From Dysidea avara (Eukaryota; Porifera; Demospongiae; Dictyoceratida; Dysideidae), in assembly GCF_963678975.1 (NCBI RefSeq), contig NC_089280.1, positions 12,909,280-12,973,279 on the forward strand: DNA of 64,000 bases, written 5' to 3'. Position numbers and translations under genes: made by a program. Below the pieces are notes generated by a model, which saw nothing but the letters and a program-made list of their open reading frames with translations, searched no databases and was not told where the DNA came from. Every line of letters begins with the position of its first letter. The stretch's first letter is position 1. Positions 44,284 through 54,099 of the stretch are shown in pieces.

Positions 44284-47200
44284 ATGGACGAAGAGGCAGC
44301 GCACAATAAGATGTTTCCGTGTAGTACGTGTCATGAAGAAGTGGAAGACCACGATGCAGCCCTGATGTGTGATGTATGCGAGCAGTGGGAGCACATCGAG
44401 TGTATCAAAGTATGCGACCGCCCATCAGTAGAATTGTACACATTATTGTCAGTGACGTCCAGTAAGGCACTTGTGTTCACATGTACAGCATGCAGGCGCA
44501 AGGGTACCCTCGCGCGTCAACTGGCTGAGGCTCAGATAACGCTCAGCAGCATGCGTACGCAATTGAGTATTTACGAACGGCTGCTCCAGGAGCGGCAACG
44601 TTTAGTAGAGTGTATGGCAGCAGAGAAGGATGCACTTCAATTAGAGAATACGCGCCTTCGTGACCAGCTGGCGGATGCGCGTCGAGCAAGTGATGAGCGT
44701 GGCGTGAGTGAGTTAAGTGGCAGTGGCTTGCAGGTTACAAAGCCACTAAGTGTGTTGGCACCAGAATTCGTTAGCGCCTCGGCTCGCCAGCCTGGCCACG
44801 TAGTACAGACGTTAAAGCCTATGGCTGCCAGTAGTAGTGGAGGTAGGCGCAAACTCCCTTCAGTACCTGAAACAACACCCACCACAACCACCTGCTCAAT
44901 GTCACATATAAGTCCACCCACAACTCTACACACCACTCCAGCTAGATCTGGTTCCTCATTGGTATCAAGGAGGGAAAGGCTGACCTTAGATGCAGCATCC
45001 CCACAAGCTCAACCTCCTAGTAATTTTAAACACCCCCCAGGGTTCAAGGAGCTGAGAGACAGAGTGAGTAAGTTTACTGGAGATGGCAAGGAAGATTTTG
45101 AAGTGTGGTTAACAGATTTCTGTGAGGCCACTGGAGACTGTGAATGGACAGACGTGATGAGAGCACAGTGGTTCTCTTGGTTTTTAACTGGGTCAGCGAA
45201 GTCTACATGGCAGAGAACACTAAATCAAGAAGATAAGGCATCTTGGACGTCAATTGTGCAGGCTTACAAGAGCCACTATGGAGTCCACATGGATCCACGC
45301 ACAGCTTATTTAAGGTGCCACGAGTTACAGTACCAGGATTTTAAGTCTGCTCAAAGCCTACTAGAGGCTATGAAGGATTACCAGAGAATGGCGCCGGACC
45401 AGCTCTCGAACAATAATCTCATTTCCATATTATGGAATAAAGTACCCTTCACTCTTCAGAAGGAGGTTGGGGAAATCAAGGACTGGTCGCTCCAAGACCT
45501 GCTTCAACGTCTGTTAAGGGCAGAGGCACGACTAGCGGAAAGAGAGCGTAGAAGCAGAGGGGATGATTGGGGAAAGGCTCGGAAGTCAGGAGGATATAAT
45601 AGTGGATCAGCCAAGAGGGACTTAACTGAGAAATCAATTGAGAAGCCACCAGTTAACAAGGGTACACCCAATGGAGAACAAAGTGGACAAAAGGGGCAGG
45701 ACACCAGAGGGGCAGGTGAGTTTTCCTTGAAACATGTTAAGTGCTACAAGTGTGATAAGAAGGGACATGTAGCAAAGATGTGTCCAAACACTGAGACTCC
45801 TAAGGGATCTCGACGAGTAACTACAGAAGAGAGTACTAACGAAAAGGGCACCAGAGAGTGTGAGAATGAACAGACTAACTACGAGGAATTGTGGTCCCGA
45901 GTTGTCTCAGCTGACAGAATCAGTGACCAAGGAAACCCCCCTGAGTGCCCACCAATGGTTGGACCTACTTACAAAGTCAATGTTACTGTCGAGGGTTATA
46001 AGACTAGAGCCCTGTTAGATCATGGCTCCCAGGTCAGCATAGTGCGCCGACAAATGCTACCAAGAATCCAAGAGTTGAATAATTGGCCAACTGCAATTTG
46101 TGTAGCCAAGAATATGCCTCTGAGAACTCACCCAGTGGGTGCAACTGGGCAACGGCTAGGAACACTTGGTGTGGTAGTGTTGAATGTGCAGGTGGAAACT
46201 ACTGGCAAGACTTGTCCTATCCCATGTTTTGTACTTGACTCCAGCCAACCACTATGGCGAGGAGAGCTTAAGGATTGTGGAGTACTGTTTGGGACGAATG
46301 CTTTGGTAGAGCATGGTTTTCATGTGAGTTACTCAGATGGCACCACTATTGAACCTACCCCAAGGGATAGAGCTGAAAGGTCAAGTGCTAATGTGGTTAA
46401 TGTATTACAGGTAACTTTAGGTGAGACAGTACACATCAAACCCAATCAGATGAAGTGGACTAAAGCAGTAGTTGATGCTCAAGGAGACTTTGCAGGAACC
46501 TGGTTGATATCACCTAACGAGGAGCAGTTAGCTAAGGAACAGTGTGATATGACAGAAGCTTTACTGGAGGATGTCAACACTATGATCAGAGTCCCATTGC
46601 ATAACTGGGGAAGTTACCCCATTGTGGTGAAGAAGGGGACTGTTATTGGTAACATGGAAGAGGTTGTCGTTGTGACAAGGGATGACCCAGTATGGGTAGA
46701 TGACCAGACGGATGAGATAGTGAGAGTGTGTCAGAGTGAATCTGCAGGGGAAGGCAGAGATAAGAAGTTATGCAGCGAACTGCAGTTTGGTAACACCTGC
46801 ACTTCCAACGTCAAGGATGACCTTAGACTGATAGTCCGTAAGTATAATGATGTGTTTGCACTAACTGATGATGAGTTAGGTGAGACAAGTGTTGTAGCTC
46901 ATGCCATTGATACCGGCACTGCACCACCAGTGAAGTCAACTGCTCGAAGGCTGCCTTACGCGCTACGTAGGGAGCTAGAGGAAGAGATGGATAATTTGTT
47001 ACAGTCAGGCTGTATTGAACCCAGTACCAGCCCTTATTCATCCCCCTTAGTGTTAGTCCGGAAGAAGAGTGGAGGACTGAGAGTCTGTGTTGACTATCGG
47101 GCTCTGAATAGGGACACTGTACCTGACCGTTACCCTCTACCTCGTATTGACGAACTGATGGACATGGTAGGAAAACGACATGCAAAGGTGTTTTCATCAC

Positions 47201-48093
47201 TAGACTTGATGAAGGGCTACCATCAGGTGAAAATGGAAGATTGCTCAAAACCCAAAACTGCTTTTATCTGTCACCTGGGTCTCTACCAGTACAGGCGTAT
47301 GCCTTTTGGCTTAACCAACGCGCCAGCAACTTTCCAAAGGCTGATGGGTAAGCTATTTAGTGGAAGGAAATGGGATTTTGTATTTGTGTATCTTGATGAT
47401 ATACTCATTGCTTCACAGACAGTTGAGGAGCATTTGGATCATCTCCAGAAGGTGTTCCAGCAACTATGGGAGTCTGGCCTTCGTCTGAAGCCTTCGAAAT
47501 GTATGTTTGCTACTGAAGAGATTGAGTACTTGGGCCACACCTTGACTCCAGAGGGTGTGAAGCCCAATGAAAAGAATGTTCGAGCCATTACAGAGTTCCC
47601 AAAACCAAAATCTACTAAGGAGGTACGAAGTTTTGTTGGGTTGGCAAATTTTTATCGTCGTCATATTCCGAACATGGCAGCCATCTCACGGCCCTTAACA
47701 GATCTTACAAGACACGAGAAGTCTACCGGAAAGCCTGTACCGTTTGTATGGACGGAAAGCTGCCAAAGGGCTTTTGAAGAAGTGAAGAAATGCCTTATCT
47801 CTGCACCTGTGCTACACCCTCCAGATTGGGAGAAGGAGTTTTTCTTGTGGACAGATGCAAGCTTAGTGGGTTTTGGAGCAGTTCTGGAACAAGGTACACA
47901 GAATGGAGAGCGAGCACCAATCGCCTATGCCAGCCGTGCGACAACTACAGCAGAACAGAAGTACGGTGTGACGGAGCTTGAATTGGCTGCATTAGTGTAT
48001 GCCCTGGAACATTTTGAAGTATATCTGTTAGGCAACCAAGTGACAGTGTACACGGACCACAAGGCACTGGTGCAGTCCTACTACCTTATCTGA
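44284..48093 (+). CDS. Gypsy 2 Gag-Pol (PHD finger, Gag, PR, RT, RNase H)
   Basis: 1269 codons from an ATG about 80 bp past the primer-binding region. An N-terminal C4HC3-like PHD-type finger: C13, C16, C29, C32, H37, C40, C67, C70, with W35 just before the His. Then a Leu/Glu/Arg-rich coiled coil (about 75-140), a Ser/Pro/Thr linker, a Gag capsid-like region (about 250-420), a CCHC knuckle at 489-502 (CYKCDKKGHVAKMC), a protease at about 575 (ALLDHGSQVSIV, with His where Thr is usual after the catalytic Asp), reverse transcriptase (YLDD at about 1035) and RNase H (LWTDASLVGFGAV at about 1188, YTDHKAL). The frame ends inside RNase H by a one-base shift near 48075, and the sequence resumes in the next frame. 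A PHD finger could tether particles or integration complexes to histone tails. That role is inference. Confidence 0.9.
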   Translation: MDEEAAHNKMFPCSTCHEEVEDHDAALMCDVCEQWEHIECIKVCDRPSVELYTLLSVTSSKALVFTCTACRRKGTLARQLAEAQITLSSMRTQLSIYERLLQERQRLVECMAAEKDALQLENTRLRDQLADARRASDERGVSELSGSGLQVTKPLSVLAPEFVSASARQPGHVVQTLKPMAASSSGGRRKLPSVPETTPTTTTCSMSHISPPTTLHTTPARSGSSLVSRRERLTLDAASPQAQPPSNFKHPPGFKELRDRVSKFTGDGKEDFEVWLTDFCEATGDCEWTDVMRAQWFSWFLTGSAKSTWQRTLNQEDKASWTSIVQAYKSHYGVHMDPRTAYLRCHELQYQDFKSAQSLLEAMKDYQRMAPDQLSNNNLISILWNKVPFTLQKEVGEIKDWSLQDLLQRLLRAEARLAERERRSRGDDWGKARKSGGYNSGSAKRDLTEKSIEKPPVNKGTPNGEQSGQKGQDTRGAGEFSLKHVKCYKCDKKGHVAKMCPNTETPKGSRRVTTEESTNEKGTRECENEQTNYEELWSRVVSADRISDQGNPPECPPMVGPTYKVNVTVEGYKTRALLDHGSQVSIVRRQMLPRIQELNNWPTAICVAKNMPLRTHPVGATGQRLGTLGVVVLNVQVETTGKTCPIPCFVLDSSQPLWRGELKDCGVLFGTNALVEHGFHVSYSDGTTIEPTPRDRAERSSANVVNVLQVTLGETVHIKPNQMKWTKAVVDAQGDFAGTWLISPNEEQLAKEQCDMTEALLEDVNTMIRVPLHNWGSYPIVVKKGTVIGNMEEVVVVTRDDPVWVDDQTDEIVRVCQSESAGEGRDKKLCSELQFGNTCTSNVKDDLRLIVRKYNDVFALTDDELGETSVVAHAIDTGTAPPVKSTARRLPYALRRELEEEMDNLLQSGCIEPSTSPYSSPLVLVRKKSGGLRVCVDYRALNRDTVPDRYPLPRIDELMDMVGKRHAKVFSSLDLMKGYHQVKMEDCSKPKTAFICHLGLYQYRRMPFGLTNAPATFQRLMGKLFSGRKWDFVFVYLDDILIASQTVEEHLDHLQKVFQQLWESGLRLKPSKCMFATEEIEYLGHTLTPEGVKPNEKNVRAITEFPKPKSTKEVRSFVGLANFYRRHIPNMAAISRPLTDLTRHEKSTGKPVPFVWTESCQRAFEEVKKCLISAPVLHPPDWEKEFFLWTDASLVGFGAVLEQGTQNGERAPIAYASRATTTAEQKYGVTELELAALVYALEHFEVYLLGNQVTVYTDHKALVQSYYLI

Positions 48094-48099
48094 AGAGCC

Positions 48100-49874
48100 A
48101 AAGCAAAGGGATACTGGCTCGCTGGTACTTGCGGATAGCAAGATTCTTGCCAACACTCAAGCTAGAGCACAAACCAGGCTCTGCAAATGTGGTCGCAGAT
48201 GCTTTATCAAGGGCACCAGCTGCTGATGTCAGGGACAGTAATGCAGTCCTTGTAGTTTCAGAGGGTTTATCAGTGGACAGGCCCAACAATTTACAGTTTG
48301 TCCAAGAGCAGCAGAGAGAGGATAGTGAGTTGGTGAAGTTAATCAAGTTCCTAGAAATCAAGGAGTTACCTAGTGATCCTACAGAGGCTAAGGTAGTGTT
48401 ATCTCAGGCCAAGAAGGGGTACTATATGGTAGAAGGAGTGTTGTATTTTGATGGAGCAGATATGCCAGACCGTAGGAGGCTTGTAGTACCTAAGCACCTA
48501 TGGGAGCAAATACTGGAGGAACATCACGATGCACCTTATGCAGGTCACTTTGCTGCAAAGAGAATGAACAAGAGACTGAACCAGTATTACTACTGGGCAG
48601 GAATGAGGGCAGATGTACATAGGAAATGTTCATCCTGTGTTGAATGTGCCTCAGTGCAGGGCCAAGGTAACCCTGGAAGACCCCCCCTGAAGAGTATTGA
48701 GGTGGGTGGTCCGTTTGAGTGCATAGGAATGGATTTCCTTGAGATGGACACTAGTAAGAGAGGAAGTAAATATGCACTAGTGTTTCAAGATTATCTGAGC
48801 AAGTGGCCGGAAGTCTACCCCGTGAAGGACCGCAAAGCAGAGACTGTAGCTAGATGTTTACTAGACTTGATGTGGCGACATGGTGTGCCAACACGAATAA
48901 TTCATGATCGCGCAGCAGAATTTTTATCGGATGTAATACAAGAGACTGCTAAACTGATAGGATTGGAACAGTTACCTACTTCTGGAGGTCATCCCCAGAC
49001 CGATGGTCTTGTTGAACATTTCAACAGAACTCTGAAACAAATGTTAGCTAAGTTAGTGAGTAAAGGAGGGAGAGACTGGGATGAGCTGCTTGGACCGGTA
49101 CTGTTTGCTTACCGTACCACCCCACACTCATCAACTGGTGAGTCACCTTTTGTATTGGTGTATGGTAGAAATGCACGTATGCCAACTTCATTGGATTTTA
49201 GTGCTCCTACAGTGCGTTACCCTATTGTAGCTACAGAATATGCCAAGGAGTTGTGTAAGGACCTGAAGGCTACCAGAGAGTTGGCAGGCAAGAGTATTAG
49301 GAAAGCTCAGATTGGGCAGAAGACACAATATGATAAGGGTGTGAGAGAACGTGATTTACAGAAAGGAGACTTAGTTATGCTGAAGGTACAGCCACGTTTT
49401 AAGTTGGATCGACCTTACAGAGGACCATTTGAGGTGCAATCACTATCATCAACAAATGCTGTCATTAAGCTGGTAAATGACAAGAATGCTGAACCGTGGA
49501 ATGTGTCAAGACAAAGATTATCTAAGTGCCACCCTGGTATGGAGAGGGTGCAAAAACCCTGGGTAGGCCATTCTAAACGGCTGAGACGTCGCAGAGTACT
49601 GAAATACATCAATAAGGGTATAGGCAGTGACAACAGTCAACCTGCTAAGAGGAGCCAATCAGCAGCAAGTAGTGAGAATCAACAGATCCCCCAGACTAGA
49701 ACAAAAACTCGTAGTGGAAGAGTAGTCAGAACGCCGCTGCGTTTTAAGAATACTGACAGCCCCGGGGCGCGCCATGTTAAGGAGGGGGAGGTTGTAAGGC
49801 CAAGTCAAGAGAGCACACGTGAGGGAATCGCACGTGAGCCTGAGAGGGACCACGCCGTCGTGTTGAAGTGTTAA
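48100..49874 (+). pseudogene. Gypsy 2 RNase H end and integrase
   Basis: Continues the polyprotein in another frame. First the end of RNase H (LARWYLRIARFLPTL, VVADALSRAP), then the integrase HHCC finger (HHDAPYAGHFAAKRMN through CSSCVECA), a DDE core (GMDFLEMD, IIHDRAAEFLSD, QTDGLVEHFNRTL), the GPF/Y-type module (RPYRGPFEV) and a basic tail (KTRSGRVVRTPL). No chromodomain was seen. The frame stops in the second LTR. The shift lies in a conserved domain and the LTRs look identical, so a recent mutation or a sequencing error is likelier than programmed recoding. Confidence 0.85.
49778..49792 (+). promoter_or_regulatory. Polypurine tract of gypsy 2
   Basis: The purine run AAGGAGGGGGAGG directly upstream of the 3' LTR would prime plus-strand synthesis. 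Confidence 0.8.
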
Positions 49875-50000
49875 CAAGGACATTATTAGTACACTACGTA
49901 GGCTCACTATTGTTGTAATTTTGCTGTGTAATGGTTATTACTAGAGTGGATTCTCGTTTATCCAATTGAGACTCTGTATAATAAGGCGTGGTGCCCGACA
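49793..50000 (+). repeat. Gypsy 2 3' LTR
   Basis: 208 bp. The polyprotein frame runs into it and stops at 49874. Confidence 0.95.
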
Positions 50001-50095
50001 TAGTATTAGTTGTATAGGTATAGCTAGCTATGATAATTAGAAGTGCATGTGCGCCTATGCTAACACTATACGTACGTTGCACATGACTTTATAAA

Positions 50096-50250
50096 GGGGA
50101 AACATATTACCCGGGGAAACACATATCACTGTGACTTGTAGGTCGCTAGCGAGTTAGTGATATGTGTGCGGGGAAACACGGATCCCTAGGGATATGTGTG
50201 CGGGAAACACGTTACCCGGGGAAACATATATCACTGTGACACCGGTTTCA
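50096..50250 (-). repeat. Family F repeat, copy 2
   Basis: Inverted relative to 40911-41160. Together they bracket a 9.3-kb interval holding the nested hATs, a LINE fragment and gypsy 2. Confidence 0.85.
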
Positions 50251-50813
50251 GCTAGCTACTACTTTCGTAGTTTACGTGCTGGAGAAAACAGAACACCTAT
50301 AATTAGTTGGATTGAGCTTTCTAAGTAAGATCAGTGCTGGATTTGCCTATTAATGACGAATGACCTAGGCAATACGTCAAAGACTGAAGCAGTTTCTAAT
50401 TTGTTGGAGCATCGCTGGACATTTATGGACGGCCTGGAACCACAAGTAGATGGCTGTATTTAGCGAAGGTTTTAGCCTACGCGTTAATAATAAGGTGAAA
50501 ATGATTGGTTACATACAGATTCAACCTACTTCGTAGGGTGAGTGAGTTTATTGTATGTTAAACCCATACATTTGGGCCTACTGAACCATAGTCTGTATTG
50601 CCACATGTAGACGGACTTCAATCCTACCAAATGGGTCATTTAGCCTCTATTTATACACATTTCATTACCTTCACTACAGAGCGGACATTGTACACCGCTA
50701 TTTGAGATGTATTGCCAATACAACACTGTATGTCAATTTAATTTTTAATTAGTAGGCCCATGACCTCAAATTTCTGGTATTGGAGTATAATTTTTCTCTG
50801 TGAATAACAAAGA
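50251..50813. other. Non-coding stretch
   Basis: No gene. The first diverged satellite half-unit may begin near 50760. Confidence 0.5.
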
Positions 50814-51835
50814 GCAAGGGTTATCCATTGGTACCCATGGTGAGTGTGGACATGTCAGTTCACTATTGGGCAGAATAGGTCCTTTCATTTTCATGTGTAA
50901 GGCGTCAAAATTCCCCTGCCGTTAAAACTGTACACTTTAGCTAATCTGTGCACATCTTTGCTCCTTTTTCTTTCTTTCTTATTTTTAACTATTCCTGGGT
51001 CTGACAAGGGTTATCCATTGGTACCCATGGTGAGTGTGGACATGTCAGTTCACTATTGGGCAGAATAGGTCCTTTCATTTTCATGTGTAAGGCGTCAAAA
51101 TTCCCCTGCCATTAAAACTGTACACTTTAGCTAATCTGTGCACATCTTTGCTCCTTTTTCTTTCTTTCTTATTTTTAACTATTCCTGGGTCTGACAAGGG
51201 TTATCCATTGGTACCCATGGTCAGTGTGGACATGTCAGTTCACTATTGGGCAGAATAGGTCCTTTCATTTTCATGTGTAAGGCGTCAAAATTCCCCTGCC
51301 GTTAAAACTGTACACTTTAGCTAATCTGTGCACATCTTTTCTCCTTTTTCTTTCTTTTAAAAAAACTTTTCCTGGGTCTGACAAGGGTTATCCATTGGTA
51401 CCCATGGTGAGTGTGGACATGTCAGTTCACTATTGGGCAGAATAGGTCCTTTCATTTTCTTGTGTAAGGCGTCAAAATTCCCCTGCCGTTAAAACTATAC
51501 ATTTTAGCTAAACTTTGCATATCTCAGCTTTCTTTTTTCTTTTTTTTAAAAACTTTTCCTGGGTCTGACAAGGGTTATCCATTGGTACCCATGGTGAGTG
51601 TGGATATGTCAGTTCACTATTGGGCAGAATAGGTCCTTTAATTTTCTTGTGTAAGGCGTCAAAATTCCCCTGCCGTTAAAATTATACATTTTAGCTAAAC
51701 TTTGCATATCTCAGCTTTCTTTTTTCTTTTTTTAAAAACTTTTCCTGGGTCTGACAAGGGTTATCCATTGGTACCCATGGTGAGTGTGGACATGTCAGTT
51801 CACTATTGAGTAGAATTGGTCCATATTTACGGCTT
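50814..51835 (+). repeat. ~190-bp satellite array
   Basis: About 5.3 units, starting with TTATCCATTGGTACCCATGG at 50821, 51011, 51201, 51388, 51575 and 51761. The period shortens from 190 to 186 through changes in a TTTCTTTC stretch. The GGTACC core is palindromic with its flanks. Units are highly similar in the first three copies. Confidence 0.95.
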
Positions 51836-52679
51836 ATCATGTACTTTACTTTCCCTTACTCACTTTCTCCCAGTAAAAGAAGCCAAGAGAGACAAGCCAA
51901 GGAATGCTAATGAAGAGTGAATTGTGATATAAGTGTGCTGGTTTAGAATCAAAAAAGGCACCTGTCTTACACGTGATAAATGCCAACTGTCAGCACACGT
52001 GATACTGTACGTAGAACCCAGTCATTTCTGTACAAAACGATACGAAGTACTGTAAGGTAATTGGAGGTACTATACCTATACGTGTAGTTCTGTGCTTTAG
52101 TTAGGCTGAGAAACTAGGTAACTACTCGTGTCATGCATTTTCAATAACATCTGTAAAATGGTACGTAGCTACATGTAGATGTGATCGTCCAAAGATTGCA
52201 TGAGAGTATAAATGTAGTTCGAGCTGGTCAGCTAGTTGGTTCAACTCCAGATTATTGGTTCGGCTCAGGCCTGACCAACCGGACCGTCTCCTCCAGCCTT
52301 GCATGCAGTTGACTCATTGGTAATGTAAATAATTCAGACCAAGTAGTGTTACGAGAACGGTGGTTAATCTGTACTGAATGCTCTATTAGAGTATATTACG
52401 ATGACTGCTCTATTAGAGTATCTCGATCTTTTACAAGCTGAAAAGTGTCACTGTAGGCTCTGGCCCTGCTTAGTACTACAGCCATAGATTCTATTATGTG
52501 TGATACAGTAATGCTGTCTAGTGTAAATGGATACAGTAATGCTGTCTAGTGTAAATGTTTGAGTATACAATCAGGGGTGCCAAAACTCAGGCCTGCTCAG
52601 CCTGTTGCTGAGAATTTTTACTGAGGCAGCTGCCTCGGTTACCTCAATGGTAGCTACGCCACTGGATACTATCCACAGT
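51836..52679. other. Non-coding stretch with motif pair and hAT-like end
   Basis: Two CTCTATTAGAG motifs lie at 52381-52430. A hAT-like terminus CTACGCCACTG ends at 52664, directly where the CACTA coding similarity breaks off. A duplicated ATACAGTAATGCTGTCTAGT unit lies at about 52505-52555. Confidence 0.6.
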
Positions 52680-54073
52680 GAATAGAGCTCCGCATTAAGA
52701 ATAGGCTTGAAGAAAATTAAGGAATATATTAGCACCCAATTTTTCCACTCTTCTGCTTTAAAATTTGAAAACCCACTCCCACCTTCAACTTTTCTGGGGA
52801 TTGCCCGATTCCAGCAGGAACAGTAAATTGATCAACAGCCTGTCGTATAATTTCTATCTCACTAAGTCCTACTCCATTACTTTTCTTCCAAGGTTCTACG
52901 AATTTCTTTGCACTGCCAAGCAGCAAATTATGCATAGAATCTACTATGCAAAAGTTCACTGCATTGTAGTATGGTAAATTTATCAGGGCTGTATACCGAA
53001 TTCCATGTTCTTTTTCAGTAGAAATCTGGTCTGAAGCAGTCTTCGCATGTTTGTGCTTCATACCAAGTGCAAAGCATTCTGCATGTGTTCTCAAAATCCA
53101 GTTCTCATGATCAAACCCACTGTAATCTGATTTCTTTCCAAATCTTTCACATGGAAAAGTCTTATGACACCTAAAACAACCTTTATTCACTGTACGTGAC
53201 AAAAATCCTCCAGGCAGGTGAGTCACATGCTACACATATCAAAGCAGCCCTAAGTTTTATTTTGCCATGTGGAAGGGTAATCTCTGTACCCCTCCACAAA
53301 TGCAGGAGATCTGTTACTAATGGCTCAAGAAATGAATTAATGTTATAGGATGGTTCTTTAGGACCAGGAATCAAACCACATATAATAATATTTTCTTGGG
53401 CATAGTGAATTTCACAAGGCAGGTTCAATAATGATAAATAAATCACTCCAACAGAATATATGCTGTACTCAAAAGGCTCCATCCAGTCTACATTGAGCAT
53501 CAAGCCATATGAATATGATTGAGAGAAATGTCCATTGTCTCCATCATAAACATCGGCGAAAAGTTCAGGAAAAATGTAGCAGCTTCTCCATTGCTCACAA
53601 ATATGCAAAATACCAGGGCGAGAAAGATTGTCAGTCAATGATGATGTAACTGATTTATACCAGTAAGTTTTCAGTGGTCTAAAAACTTCTTTTTTATTCA
53701 TTCTTACCACCTTCAAAAGATTGCATTGACAGTGACCCCTACAAGAAGGTCTTGGATGTCGAGGATATTTAACAGCTAAACAAACTTTTGGAACTGTACA
53801 ACTGCCTATTTGTTCAAAACAATCTTCTATTTTAAAAATGGCGCAGCGTTTAGGACAACACACATACTGCTCAAAATTTTCCTGCTCTAAATTTATGAAC
53901 TTTCTGGCTATGGAAATTGTGTCTGGAAAAAAAATTATTGCTTGTATGAAGTTGTCTGAAGATGTAATAGTGGCAATATGATGTAAAATCAAACACAAAC
54001 CCTGCAGCAACATTTCTGTTGCTATGTTTGAAATTTGGAACATCACCTTCCACATGAACAGAAATAATACCAA
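52680..54073 (-). pseudogene. CACTA (En/Spm) transposase, TNP2 (Transposase_21) domain
   Basis: Minus strand. 54073-53183 encodes a Cys-containing N-terminal part, then VYDGDNGHF, LMLNVDWMEPFEYSIYSVG, IYLSLLNLPCEIHYAQENII, GLIPGPKEPSYNINSFLEPL and ALICVACDSPA. All follow the TNP2 domain order, with the conserved NVDW Asp. 53226-52729 continues with GCFRCHKTF and the signature INLPYYNAVNFCIVDSMHNLLLGSAKKF. A frameshift near 53205 joins the two, and another near 52785 moves the tail to a third frame (EEWKNWVLIYS) down to about 52680. The protein would recognise and cut CACTA ends. The next domain, DUF4218, is missing here but present at 31243-30829. Confidence 0.85.
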
Positions 54074-54099
54074 TAGTTGTACTGTTGTTTTATAGTATT

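Larger units (their letters stand above)
43995..50000 (+). mobile_element. Complete Ty3/gypsy LTR retrotransposon 2
   Basis: Two 208-bp LTRs (43995-44202, 49793-50000) start TGTAAGG, end CCCGACA and look identical. A primer-binding-like TTGGAGGTCCCCTACCGAGA follows the first LTR. A polypurine tract AAGGAGGGGGAGGT precedes the second. Flanks share TAG (ATAG if the last LTR base is counted), so the target duplication is short or eroded. Confidence 0.95.

Noticed and set aside
44637..44936. Antisense frames within the gypsy 2 coding region (also near 45600 and 47000)
   Set aside because: They are shadows of a long, clearly coding plus-strand frame.
48065..48105. Programmed ribosomal frameshift in gypsy 2
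   Set aside because: It falls in the middle of RNase H, not at a Gag/Pol border, and no slippery site with a structure was evident.
52572..52664. A complete tiny hAT between CAGGGGTGCC and CTACGCCACTG
   Set aside because: The two ends do not match as inverted repeats and the flanking 8-mers differ.
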